In this document: piece by piece, positions 10,061-20,480 of the stretch
Numbering within the stretch: position 1 is the stretch's first letter
How the letters are laid out: every line of letters begins with the position of its first letter
Source: Hymenopellis radicata
Lineage: Eukaryota; Basidiomycota; Agaricomycetes; Agaricales; Physalacriaceae
NCBI GenBank assembly: GCA_015501595.1
Contig: JADNRX010000218.1
Coordinates: 1-64,000 of the forward strand
Length of the DNA: 64,000 bases
Reading direction: 5' to 3'
Program-made: the position numbers and the translations under genes
The notes under the pieces: generated by a model
The model's input: only the letters and a program-made list of their open reading frames with translations
The model's database searches: none
What the model was told of the DNA's origin: nothing

Positions 10061-10335
10061 ACACTTGGGGATGAGGACTATGACACGTGAGGAGCCTCAA
10101 GGACGAAGATGCACATTAGCCTCTTCGATGTGGATGAGGTTGCAGACAACGATTTGGATCAGAGTGCCGGGCAATATGATGATGAGGGTATGGGTGTGGG
10201 TGCCTACTACATGTAGGTGAAGATTACTGTAGGGTATAGCTTCACGGTAGATTGTATATACTTAACAAGTACTCAATGCTCAATATGATTTTTTAATATT
10301 TAATTTTTTTGAATAATTTTGCTTTTTCAGGCTTA

Positions 10336-10776
10336 TCTAAGCAGCTTTCGAAGCAGTTGAAAGAGCCTTGTTAGGCATCTGAAAGGCTGTCTAAAGATGG
10401 TTTAAAGGCTGTTCGAAGATCATTTCAAGGCTATTAAAAGGTGATTGGAAGGCAACTTAAGATAAGGTTCATGAGAACAACTACTTTAAGTCAACTTCGT
10501 AGTGCTTTACGAACTATGAAAAGACAGCTTTAGGAGCTTTTTGAGTGCTTTTTAAGTTACTGAAAGGCAGTTTAAAGGTAACTTAAGATAAGGTTCACGA
10601 AGACGTATGCTTTAAGTTAACTTTAGAGAGTCTTTTAAGAGCTTTTAGAATGCCTTAAAGTGTCTTAAGCTGCCTTAAAGCACTCGTCAACGTGAACCTT
10701 TATTTTAAGCGTCTTATCAGCTTACTTATCTTTATTATCTTTTCATGTCTTAAGATGCTTTAAGTTGCTTAAAGTC
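10336..10776. repeat. Right subterminal CTTAAG/TTTAAAG-rich array
   Basis: About 440 bp packed with CTTAAG, TTTAAAGG and CTTTAAG words, matching the left end in composition. It contains an internal direct repeat starting AACTTAAGATAAGGTTCA at 10454 and again at 10580 (126 bp apart). It lies immediately inside the right TIR. Confidence 0.65.
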
Positions 10777-10799
10777 GCCTTAAGGCATATAGGCCTTTC
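10777..10799 (-). repeat. Right terminal inverted repeat of nested element
   Basis: Exact reverse complement of 5607-5629. Immediately beyond it (10800) the gag reading frame resumes. Confidence 0.9.
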
Positions 10800-12060
10800 G
10801 AGATGCATTCCAATTGTTGCAAGCTTTCCGCTTCTTTCCGGGCTTCGACTTCCCAGACTTTCCTCCACTCGACTCTCCAACACCGACTCCTTCGAAGTCG
10901 TCATAACGGATGCCGTCTCGTTCAAGGAAGGCCATGCGGAGTCGGACGAGGTAGGCATCGTTGACCTGGTTGAAGAGTATGCCGCGACTGGATGCGACGA
11001 CTTTCCGAGCCGCGATGTCGTATGCAATAACTCGGGCTTGCGAGGACTCGACTTTGGCAGAGAAGAGGTCGTCGATGTGCTGCCTATAGGTGCGGAGCTC
11101 GTTGCGACGGAACGGGAAGACTGTCTCGACTGCTTCGCTATATTTATCAAAGCAGCGAAACCAGACAACTGCAGAGCTAACTGTCTTCTTGTCCGCGCGG
11201 CGTCCCATGGCTTCGTGAAGCGCCGACGCCACCGTTCCGACTGGAGTGGGGTCGAGCTCCAATTTGGTGGAGAAGAAGAAGGCGTTGATTTCGTCAAAGT
11301 CAACGGCCTCATCGAGAAGGATTTTCTTCCACAGAGTGTCTGGGAAGGTGGGAGCAATCCCGGTGTGCTTGAGATTGTGGAGGGCGTTTTTGACATCGAG
11401 AGCGTGGTTCTCGACGGCATCGCGGATAAGTTTATGCTCCGCGGTGAGGGAGGTCTCTTTGAGAATGGCGTCGGAAGCCCACCCGAATTTCGACTCGTCT
11501 TGCTCTTCGCTGTCGGAGTCGTCTGACGCGGACTGGTGATGCTTCTGGCTCTTGTGGTGGTGGTGCTTGGACCCACGGTTGTCTGGGTTGGAGTCGGGGG
11601 CATCAGAGGGAGTGGAGCCTCCTCGCTTGTGCTTGTGAGGATCCTTCCTTCCCCGTTTGCCGGCATTGTCGCCGCCATCGTTGCCCCCGTTGCCGTCGTC
11701 GCCCGAAGGCGTACTGTCTCCACCTCCACCTCCTCCTCCTTTGCCTCCACTTGCTTTTCCTTCGGCTCCTCGGTTTGCAGCCCCGTCGAGCCGTGTAACT
11801 TCAGCGTCGAGGGTCTCGAGCCAGGGAATGAGTTCCCTGTGTATGTCGAAAGGATAGACTTCAGCCTCAGCGAGCTCGCCGATGTACGAGACGATGGCTG
11901 CTTGGATCTCTCCCTTCGAGGCAGTGCCTCGACCGTACCGCGCGATGATTTCGCGGATGGCGGCTGCCGCGACGACGAAATATTCGCCTTCGGGGAGGGA
12001 GCTGTCCGGTGTCTCGGGAAATGACATGTCTCCTTCGGAATCTTTGGCATTGGGGGACAT
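10800..12060 (-). pseudogene. Gag-like ORF of the Ngaro-type element (5' part)
   Basis: Begins ATG at 12060 (MSPNAKDSEGDMSF), just downstream of repeat A1. About 420 residues: an acidic N-terminus, a Gly/Lys/His-rich linker with a seven-Gly run and HHHH, a Ser/Asp patch, then a helical region (LTAEHKLIRDAVENHALDV, PFRRNELRTYRQHIDDLF) and a basic C-terminus ending at CNNWNAS, the first half of a zinc knuckle. The frame is cut there by the nested element at 10799; its C-terminal finger lies at 5500-5606. By position and composition this is the capsid/nucleocapsid precursor. Before the insertion it would have been intact. Confidence 0.75.
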
Positions 12061-12097
12061 GGTTCAACTGATTCAATAGATGGAATTTATTCTGTAT

Positions 12098-12529
12098 CAG
12101 CGAAAGAGTACTGCATGATACCGTAAGTAAAGGCTAGCAATAAAACTTGATTTTACACAAACTCACCTGGCGGAACGGAGTACAAGGCTGAGAGAACTAA
12201 GACATTCTGCATGCAGCCGTATCCGTCACGCCAGGGGTGGGAGAATCGAACGTGAACACGCCACAGTAAAATAATCGAGAGAAAGAATATGAACAAGCGG
12301 GAGGAAGAGGAGTCGCCGAAGGCATTGCTGTCGAGCAATTAGGAAGTAAGTGCCGAGGGCAAGAAGAGACTCACCTGGTTTGTTTCGAGACCCGGGGGTA
12401 ACAAAACAATCAATGCTTCTTTGAGACCCAGGGAATGCTGGGAGAAGCATTGTCAGGTGAGAAAGAGAGTAGTCGCGGGTGGAAAACTCACCTCGTATTA
12501 GTCTTGAGTAATTCAAGCATTAAACTCGA
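12098..12529 (-). repeat. 432-bp direct repeat A1 of the retrotransposon
   Basis: Direct copy of 1916-2355 lacking 8 bp. It lies upstream of gag on the coding strand and so probably carries the element's promoter. The stem-loop is conserved at 12411-12452. The three sense-strand AGGTGAGT splice-donor-like sites are also conserved. Confidence 0.85.
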
Positions 12530-13006
12530 TTACAACTCGATTAACTTTTCACAACCGACTGTGGCTTGGCGACGTTATAATTCCGCCTCCTCGTTTACAA
12601 AGTGATTTACAATTTAGACTCGGATGAGCTCCGTTTTACCGTTTCCGCGTACTGCCATACAGCCAAGGAAGCAGAACATTTGTTAAAAAGGATGAAACCC
12701 GAAAGGCTTCGTCGCCCATCTCCGAGTCGCCAGATGTCGTGAAAAAGTGTTGGTCGAGACGTTCCGGACTACGTTTATAGAGGGCTACCTCTGTTGTCGA
12801 AATCGATGCGCGTGGATAGTGCAGAATGTCGTCCCAGGAGAATGGCTGTCCAGGAAGAACGACGGGCTATTCATTGGGGGGATGGCGGGGGTGGCACCGA
12901 TGATGTGGGCGTCTCTGGACTGGCTCCACCGAAAAACTCTCTAAGAAGAGGGTGCGGGTTTTCCGGAATGACAGCATGGGAGAATGCATATTGATGGTTC
13001 GCACTA
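12530..13006. other. Gene-free spacer right of the retrotransposon
   Basis: Unique-looking DNA between the outer edge of repeat A1 and the stop of the small gene at 13007. It begins with a short duplication of CTCGATTACAA-like sequence. No coding or repeat structure was recognised. Confidence 0.4.
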
Positions 13007-13477
13007 TCACAGTGTGGATATCAAAACATGGAAGGTCGTGAGAGTAGCGTACTGTTTAGTTGTCACCAGTTCCAATATTGCCTTGTGAATCGGCCACCTG
13101 AACTCGGAAATAAGCGTCAACTGAAGACGACAGAGATACGCGAGCGTGTTGGCAGCTTCGACATGACTAAAGAAAAGCAGTTAAAAGATAGCAACTCACA
13201 GTCACACGCATCCTTACTCGTAGAATGTAACACATTTCTTTTCAAGAAGTTTCTCCCCAAGCGAAATGTGTTCCTCGTATTTGTCGCGGGTCGGAATAGT
13301 GCCAATCTGCGGTGCCTTGGCGGCGTACTGCTGCCATGCCTCGGCGTACGCGTTCGGATCTTTGCGTAGAACGACGAAGTGTTCCTCGGCAAGTCTTTCC
13401 CAGTCAAATATTTTCTGTCCCAGCTTTTCAACCTGGGCACGGTCTTCAGCGGTGAGTCGGGCCATGATGGCATCCAA
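13007..13477 (-). CDS. Small hypothetical protein, paralogue of the 44716-45829 gene
   Basis: Predicted 139 aa from two exons (13218-13477 and 13007-13166) joined across a 51-nt GTAAGG...TTTAG intron. No known domain recognised; it is mostly helical, polar and rich in Glu, Ala and Lys. It clearly resembles the first two exons of the gene at 44716-45829: both have an ERLA..H motif, a YAA..P..G..P stretch, an I.L.E segment ending near a Cys, then an intron at nearly the same place followed by a hydrophobic A..L..L segment. The shared architecture argues that it is a real gene. It reads toward the retrotransposon, whose repeat A1 lies about 480 bp beyond its stop codon. Confidence 0.65.
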
Positions 13478-13642
13478 TGATGGTTCTGGTCAAGGAGTCA
13501 ATCGACGTCATGTGATCGTACTAGCCTGGCCCTGCATGAAAACACTACCCAATGCATATAAATACAAACTATGCCTTCGTACTGTCGAATATACCGTTGA
13601 AAAGTATGGTCTCATTGGAAACACTACCGACATCCATACAAA

Positions 13643-15946
13643 CTACGCCTTCCTACTGTTCTGCGCATTAACCCACGACGCCTCATTCTGCCTCCGCAAC
13701 GCCACCAACCGCTCCAGATCAGCCTTTGCCGTCTTCGGCGTATGATACTTCCTCTTCCCGCTCTTCGCCACCGCGTCCCGCAGAAGCCACGAAAAATGAG
13801 CAGCCCCAATCCCTTCGCCTTATCATAGTTCACCCGCCCAAAGAACGTCGGCCAGTCACTAACCCTGTAAATATCCTTGATCGCCACAACCATCCGTTCT
13901 GGAATCTCCTTCTCCGCGAACCCATAGTTGTCATCAAGGCGAGCCATATTGGCCGAATACGTGTTGACGAACATCTGCAAGAACGCGACCTGGAACATAA
14001 TAAGGCGGAGACTCGTCTTCGACTGCGCAAAAGTGCGGGCGAGGCGGTAATCGCTCCTGCCTGCTCCATAACCTCGAGCTCCGGACACTCCTTGAGCACC
14101 CAGCGGACATTCCGCGTAACGACTTCCTCCAGGAAAGAAGGCGCCAAGCGCTCCCACTGCACAGAATCCCCATGCGCCATAACCAGAGTGACCATGACAA
14201 TGAACTCGCCTAGGTCCGGGACTCTCGCTTTGGTGCGACATTCCGGGTCGGCGATGAAGCGATCGACGAGCGTTGAAGCATCGCGAATTATCGATGGATC
14301 GCTCCGCGCCATACAGATAAGAAGATGGAAGAGATGACAGTACGAGTACACCGCCCTCTCCGAAGCATAAAGCAGACCCGTGGAATTATGTCGCGTCTTC
14401 TGCACCACATCGTCGCAAGACTGCATGAGCTTGACAACAATGTTGTTCATCATACGATAGATGACCGTGATCGGCGAAGGCGAAGGCGTAAGCGCCGAGT
14501 TCTTGACGGGTGCAGCCCCACGACGTCCAGTGTTCCGCTGCGTACCAGCAGCATCCGCCTCACGCATCGCAGAATATATGGACTCCAAGTTTCGGTGGAT
14601 CTTGGGCTCAGCAGCTTTAAAATGCCAGCGGCTAAACGCCAGCGGAAGGAAAAACTCAAACTTGCGCTTCTCGATCCCATGCCGCACTTTGAAGTGAACA
14701 AACGCCTCTTCGCTCAGCCAATCGAAATCCGAGGTCAAGCTACGCGACTTGCGGTTCAATGCGACTCCAACACCAAGGACGCAGGATGTCAGGGGAGTTT
14801 TGAGGAAGAAACACTGAAGCTCGCGTTGTAGAAGCTCGTGTGAGGACTCCATGATGGTCCGAAAACGAGGGTATGCCTCCTGGAAGGATATGACACTTTC
14901 TGAGGGCAAGGCAGGGGCGAGGGCGAAGAAGATGTCGTCAGGAATATCATCGAGGATGCATCTACCGGGCGGGCGACAGTACGGAAGGGAGGACGTGTCG
15001 AGGAGACTAGTAGGCCGGGAGACTTGATGATGTGGTAATGCAGCAGACCCGTACGGGCACTTGGAACAAGTCCAAGTCGAGATGGATTGCAACGTGCTGT
15101 GCCACCGAGGACTGATGTGTTCAATGCGATGGATTTGTTGGGTGCTGATGAAACCGTTTTTCGTTTTATGGCTTCGGATGAGGGGCCATGAGGAACGGTA
15201 AGTCTTGATGTGGATTTCCTTCGATGTGTTCTGTTGATACGCGGCGGCAAGATCTGGGCCTGCGCTAGATGATGTGTAGCGATATCGTATACCCTGAAGC
15301 TCGTCGATGTAGTCTTTCACGTCGCGCTGCATGACGTAGGCCGTTTCGAGATAGTCGCCGATTTCTACGAAATCGCCAAAATCTTGCTCGACCTGGTTGG
15401 CTGAAATGAGCTACTTAACTTCTGAAGAAAACGTACGATCTTACCCTGGTAGTCGAAAAGAAAGTGAGGAATTGAAGGAAGAGGCCACGAAGTGTTAGCG
15501 CCGGTGTGTATCTGCGCCACAATCAATCAATAATATTGCTGCGAGTAGAAAGAACGTACCCTCCCGTGTAACCGTGCTCAGCATATATCTGGCTCTGCGT
15601 CTTCAGCAGGTCACAGCATATATAACTGGAATACAGGTTGGGATGATCAATATTGGTGCTCGACTGGATGCTCGGTGGATGGGTAGGCTGGAAAGAAGTT
15701 CAGCACCCAAAATTCGGGCCAAATCTCAAAAAATCATAAACCCACCCAATTCTCAGGAATCTCCACTTTGAAATGAAGCGCCAGATTCTTCCACGGCCCA
15801 CTCGGCGGCGTAAGCACAAGACAAAACTGGCGCATATTGGCATCGTCAGTGAAGACGGCCACGCCGGGATAAGGCGAATCGTGAAGCTCAGCGAGATCCC
15901 TATGGAGTCGCATAAGTCGCGTTCGGTAGGTAGTGCTAGATGACAT
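13643..15946 (-). CDS. E2-like (UBC-fold) fusion protein
   Basis: Four exons: 15746-15946, 15560-15687, 15445-15511 and 13643-15392. The first three and the start of exon 4 encode a ubiquitin-conjugating fold: a beta-strand region with GPWKNLALHFKVEIPENW, then IDHPNLYSSYICCDLL, where HPN and the Cys eight residues on match the E2 HPN motif and catalytic Cys, then GYTPALTLRGLFLQFL. This is followed by a possible zinc-binding segment (CSKCPYGS) and about 450 residues of helical domain (GVGVALNRKS, FFLPLAFSRWHF) known only from fungal E2-fusion proteins. Two one-base frame breaks near 14056-14064 and 13806-13818 must be bridged to reach the stop. They may be sequence errors. The likely role is ubiquitin or ubiquitin-like transfer; the substrate is unknown. 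Confidence 0.75.
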
Positions 15947-16567
15947 TGTTGTTGTAGAGGGGGGTGGGTTATGGAAAACCGAGGGGAACGGAATGCCGAT
16001 TGTGTGGTTTTAAACGAAAACAGTAGGCGTCGATCTTGTACAGCTTGAGTCAATTGCGGTGATCACTAGTCACCAGGTGAGTCATGACGGATCCGTTGAC
16101 AGTGATATTGAGCGCTCAAAGCCTCAGCGCGCCGCGGTTGGCGGATTAGGGCTGTTCTGGAGGGGATGGCGGCGACGCGTAGTATCGACCGTTGTCGAGC
16201 TTAAGCGGAATAACTGTCTCCAACCCTCAGTCTAATTATGTCAGAGAAGGCAGAGTCAGCGCCAAGGGCTTCAGGGGAAACAGGACCAGAAAATCTGCAC
16301 GATGTATGAGGAAAGAGGCTGATGACTAGCGTATGCGGGACCATGCATGGCGACAGACGAAAACATGGGCCATTCCAACAACATCGTCCCGCTTGTCATG
16401 ATGGTTGGAGAAAAAGACGCGGGTTTACCCGTTTTGGCATGCCGCCATACCCGGGTCTTCGCTAGCACAGAGTTGACAATTGAGAAACGCAAAATGAATG
16501 CAAAGCGACAAACGATTACCAAATGACAACAGATATCTTATAGAATACATTTATATCTTTCTTTCCT
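15947..16567. other. Intergenic spacer between CDC37 and the E2-fusion gene
   Basis: About 620 bp, expected to hold the CDC37 terminator and the promoter of the downstream E2-fusion gene, both on the minus strand. No reliable coding frame or repeat was seen. Confidence 0.5.
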
Positions 16568-18235
16568 TCACTCCTCCTCATTCCTCCCAGTCTCGTCCCG
16601 GATCCCACCCGACGCAAAATTCAGAATGCCCCCCATATCCAGCTTATTCACGACATCCTCCGCCGTTGGCACGTCCATCTCCCCAAGCACAACATTGACC
16701 TTATCAAGCGAGTTGGATTTCAGAGCCTCCTTCAAGTCCTCCTCGAACGAATCGAACACGTCCCACCGCAACTGCAGCGCCTTGCGCACTTCCTCGATAT
16801 CAATAGTATCGGCGTCGGGTCCTTCATAGACCAGCTCCTCAGGAGGTGGCCCATCCGGAACATTGAAGGAGATGGTCTGGTCAGCGCTCTCAGGGACGAG
16901 TTGGATTTGCTCCTTGCCCTCAGCAGAAGCGCGCTCCTCCGCTTGCGTGACCAGAACACGCTCCTTCAAGTGGCTATATGTCTTGTTCATGTCCTCAACA
17001 AATACCGGAACAGCGCGTTTGTCCCCTGAGATCATTCTACAAGGCAAAAGTCAGTTAGGGTTATCAAGTCTCGGAGCAAAAGTTTACTTGGAGAAGAATA
17101 CGCGAACGCCATCTCGTCCAAGCTTCTCGCAGTATTGTAGAAGAAGACTCTGGTGTACGCATTGTTTGGCGTACTTTGACTTTCCATCGCCTTCTGCCCG
17201 GAACCCTGCAATCAAAAGCGCGTCGGCAGCACCGTCTACAACAACATCGGGGTGTGCTTGAATAAACCTAAAGGATTGCTCGTAGCCGCCCAGGGGTAGC
17301 TTTGAGAATGCTTCCAATGACGGGGTCAGCTCTGGCATCTCGTTATCATCATCATCGCCTTGCGGCTGAGTTGTTGCGGATGAAGTCGAAGCTGACGCTT
17401 GTGGGTTGAGCGTTTCAAACTCGGTTATTATCTGTTTCTTTGGCTTCTCAATCTTCGTGGTAGGAACACTCGTGGGCGTTTCCTTGGGAGGAACGTACTG
17501 TACGAAGGATGAGATTGGACACAATAGATGAAGTATAACCAACATGAGTTGAGAAACCGTCGTGCATATCTTCACTCGTAATGTGCTTCTTCTGCTCCTT
17601 CTCCTCGGCGTCGACCTCCTTAACATCGGCAGCAATTGTCTCCGCGAGCTTCCCCTTGTGGAATGTAATACCGTCGATGAGGGCCTTGACCAGCTTCTCG
17701 TCCCGTTCGCTCTCCAAGACACTAGCGTCCTTGACCTTGTCTTTCGCCTGGGCGGATACCTGGGTCAACAGAGAGAGAATCATGCCATCGTACGTGTGTT
17801 CGAGCTTGGATGGATCATTCCCAGGCGGGCAGTCCTTTCGACGGATTCTTCTCTAGTTGCTCAGCGAGAGAATTGAAGTAGACGGTGGGCGATGCAGTCG
17901 ATGGCGACGTGAGTGTAGCATGGATCTCGTTGATGCGGACCTGGATGACTTTGTTGCAGTCAATCTGGGCGTGGAGGTGCGCGATCTTTGCTTTTCGCTG
18001 TTCGCGCTTCTCGTGAATGTCGCGCTGTTTCCATCTGGATGTCGCCGTCCATGAGCGTAGGTGATAGCAGCAGTGAATATGGATATGCACCGTATAAGCG
18101 ACTTTTTGTCAACGTTGGGGTGGCCCTCGATATCAGAATCGTCTGAAAGCTGGTGAGAGTGTCAGGAGAATGGACAAGACTGTAACAGTGGCGACGTACC
18201 TCGAGCTGATCCCACTTGGAGTAATTGAGGGGCAT
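16568..18235 (-). CDS. CDC37: Hsp90 co-chaperone Cdc37
   Basis: Five exons (18200-18235, 18091-18149, 17544-18034, 17088-17497, 16568-17036) give about 487 aa. The N-terminus MPLNYSKWDQLE, followed across an intron by LSDDSDIEGHPNVDKKSL and WKQRDIHEKREQR, is the diagnostic kinase-recognition region, with the CK2-target Ser in DDSDIE. The middle Hsp90-binding region contains GGYEQSFRFIQAHP and YCEKLGRDGVRVFFSK. Cdc37 loads client kinases onto Hsp90 in the cytosol. One extra base in an AAAGG run (17831-17841) breaks the frame between EKNPSK and DCPPGND. Because this gene is normally essential, a sequencing error is likely. It is divergent from the TPR/F-box gene with 248 bp between starts. Confidence 0.92.
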
Positions 18236-18483
18236 CGTCAAAGCGCAAAGAGCAAATGACGGTAAAGATGAAAGTAGGAACACAGGATGCACTGACCGTA
18301 AATAGCAAGTGCAATCGAAGCTCAGAGAAACTTCCAGTCAACACCGTGCGTCCTGTCAACAAAACAGAAAGAATTACTCTTCAAAATATAAAAAGTATTG
18401 AAAGCAAACAGAAAGAGACTGCAACACGTGGTACACTTGCCTTGATACAGGACCACCATCGTCCCTCCTCTCTAATAGTAAAC
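18236..18483. promoter_or_regulatory. Divergent promoter region CDC37 / TPR-F-box gene
   Basis: The 248 bp between two outward-facing start codons must hold both 5' UTRs and promoters. No TATA box or specific factor site is asserted; the stretch is A-rich in its right half. Confidence 0.5.
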
Positions 18484-20122
18484 ATGGCATGGAAACCTTC
18501 CTTTGAAAAGGCAATGTCCGCTTTCAAAACCGGAAAATACCAGGAAGCTCTCATATCATGCACAGAGGTAAACAACTCTTCTAATCCCCGCCCAAAAACT
18601 CATGAATCCTCTCCAGGCTATCGAAATCAGTGCCCCCAGTCAACTCTACTTCATCTACGACTGCCGCTCAGCCATCTACGAAAAGCTCGGAAAGCTCAAA
18701 GACGCCCTCCGCGATGCCAAAACCACCATCGATGTCGCGCCGACCCGCTGGCAGGGCTACCTCCGCGCCGCCCGTTTATTTCTCGCTGCCCACAAGTTCG
18801 AGCAGTGTCTCACTATGGCAGACTTGGCCCTCGCGCGTATCGCTACAGACGACGCGAAACGTCGCGTAGAAATCACGTCTTTAAAGACTACAGCGCTCCA
18901 AGGCAAACGACGCGTGACATGCCATGTCGCCACGCTCCCTGTTGAGCTCATGGCTGAGATTTTCCAATACGCCGTGGCCTATGACGCAGCTTGCGTCGTC
19001 CGACTGTCAGCGGTATGCCAACATTGGCGTGGGGTGGCGTTGCGGACCCCTCGCCTATGGGGAACCCTTGTTCTCACCAACCGCTCTCCGAAGCGCAAGG
19101 CAGAGATATGGCTTGCACGTTCCAAGGGTCGCATCCACGACCTCGCCCTCCGGCGACCACTTGACCAACGGACCCCACTTGACCTCACCGATCTCAAATG
19201 GGAGCATCTTCGAAAATGCGCGCTCGAAGACCGCGATGTCATCACGAGGCTGGATGAAGAAAACCGTCGTCTCGTCATTGTGGGCATAGAGGAGCTCGAG
19301 ATACACGACAAACTGTTTGACCGTAACCGGAACCTGCTCCTCACCCACCCATACGCCGCGCTCCGCAGCCTCGTCCTCGAAGGCGCCATCGTAAACTTCC
19401 ACGCTATTCCACCTGCGCCCCCGACACTCCAGATCCTTTCGGTCCGGAGCTGTCCCGCGCAGGACGTGCTCGTCCTGCTCACATATCTCTCCCAGGCGAC
19501 AGAACTCACTTCTCTAACCCTCGACATTCCATTTGGCGACTTCCAAGCTCCAGCCACACTCCCTGAGCCCCTCAGACTTGAGAAGCTTACCACACTCGAT
19601 ATCGCTGCCACCCCGGGCGCGCTGCATCTCTTCTCCTTCATCCTCATACCCTCGTTGCAGCACTTCACCATCACGCGTTCCCCAAGGTCCATCGACGATG
19701 TTCTGTTGAGTTGTATTACCACCACCGAGCTCCTCAGTCTGACTATCGAGGCCTGCGTCGTGACTTGCGATCCTGTCGTGGCCTTGATCAAATCATCTCC
19801 CTGCCTCGAGACGCTTGCACTACGCAGATTGCCAGGTGGCGTCACCAGCGCAGTGTTGGAAGCCATCAATCAAACGGAGGGCGAGGCTGTGAAATGCCTC
19901 AAGTCCCTTGACGTCTCGCACTGTCCCGATGTCAGAACGAGTCCAATATCGCGCCTGGTCAAGAGCCGAATACCACCAGAGGGAGAGATGTCCCAGCTGG
20001 AATCGCTCACGCTCAATGGATGCCCGCTCATTCCCGGGGACCACCTCCCGTGGTTCAGACAGCGCGTCAAGCACTTTACTTGTATATATCTCTCCAAGAG
20101 CGCGGCGAGGTATAGACGATAG
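18484..20122 (+). CDS. TPR, F-box and LRR protein (Dia2/Pof3-like)
   Basis: 529 aa from two exons (18484-18567, 18617-20122), joined by a 49-nt GTAAAC...CTCCAG intron. Residues 5-125 form about three TPR repeats (FEKAMSAFKTGKYQEAL, LYFIYDCRSAIYEKLGKLKDALRD, GYLRAARLFLAAHKFEQCL). An F-box follows (LPVELMAEIFQYAV...CQHWRGVALRTPRLWGTLVL), then leucine-rich repeats to the C-terminus. The order TPR-F-box-LRR is that of yeast Dia2 and fission yeast Pof3, SCF adaptors acting in replication and genome stability. Orthology is inferred from domain order only. The F-box would bind Skp1 and the LRRs the substrate. The frame is clean. Confidence 0.8.
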
Positions 20123-20480
20123 GGTTTGTATGAGACTCGTAGTACGAAATCCGCTCTCAAGTACCCAACGAGGCGAGGCTGTCAATCACATTACAAGCTT
20201 CCGCTAAGTTGATGATTGAATCAACAGCTTCAATCTGAGTGGTGTCGACGTCCATGCCGGTGATTGGATCTATTTCGGAAGATGGCATAATGCTGGTGGC
20301 ACTTATGAGGGAAATAAAACGCGAACTTGAAGGAGGATAAACGATGACCGGCTCGATAAGACTAAAAGCCCGCGCTCTTTTCCTAATTGAACAAGATTGC
20401 TTTGTATTTCAGTATCCTAGATAACATTTTGAGCACTTCAATTCATCCAGACAGTACAATTACAATTTGGCGTCGAGCGT

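Larger units (their letters stand above)
5607..10799. mobile_element. 5.2-kb TIR element carrying host gene fragments, nested in gag
   Basis: The ends are 23-bp perfect inverted repeats (5607-5629 and 10777-10799) beginning GAAAGGCCTATATG. Inside each lie hundreds of bases densely packed with CTTAAG, CTTAAA and TTTAAG words. The interior holds no recognisable transposase. It does hold a fragment of coatomer subunit delta (6656-6904), a GH20 hexosaminidase fragment (7043-7867) that keeps an intron, two minisatellites and a perfect 26-bp palindrome. Removing it restores the gag frame. No ordinary target-site duplication flanks the TIRs; the only shared word is the palindrome AGGCCT, which could itself be a 6-bp duplication. 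The superfamily is unknown. It resembles non-autonomous gene-capturing (Pack-type) elements. Confidence 0.8.
1853..12529 (-). mobile_element. Ngaro-type (DIRS order) tyrosine-recombinase retrotransposon, interrupted
   Basis: Read on the minus strand the order is direct repeat A1 (12098-12529), gag, RT-RNase H, tyrosine recombinase, B1 (2418-2440), A2 (1916-2355), B2 (1853-1875). The A1-ORFs-B1-A2-B2 arrangement of split direct repeats and a tyrosine recombinase in place of a DDE integrase are the hallmarks of Ngaro/PAT-like DIRS elements. No methyltransferase-like ORF was seen, which favours Ngaro. About 5.2 kb of the span is a foreign element (5607-10799) inside gag; without it the element would be about 5.5 kb. 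The RT has frame breaks and a substituted catalytic residue, so the copy looks non-autonomous, yet A1 and A2 are nearly identical. The outer B2 edge is approximate. Confidence 0.8.

Noticed and set aside
9570..10100. Long minus-strand open frame, Ser/Pro/Arg-rich
   Set aside because: It is a by-product of the GAGGACGA minisatellite; repetitive codons and no start context or splice logic.
10765..11526. 253-codon plus-strand open frame
   Set aside because: Antisense shadow of gag, whose minus-strand frame has Gag-like composition and a zinc-knuckle end.
1916..12529. Reading the 440-bp repeats as LTRs of a Gypsy or Copia element
   Set aside because: No TG...CA ends, no DDE integrase or protease, and a tyrosine recombinase plus split B repeats instead.
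18979..19869. 296-codon minus-strand frame
   Set aside because: Antisense to the TPR/F-box gene, which has a complete domain set on the plus strand.
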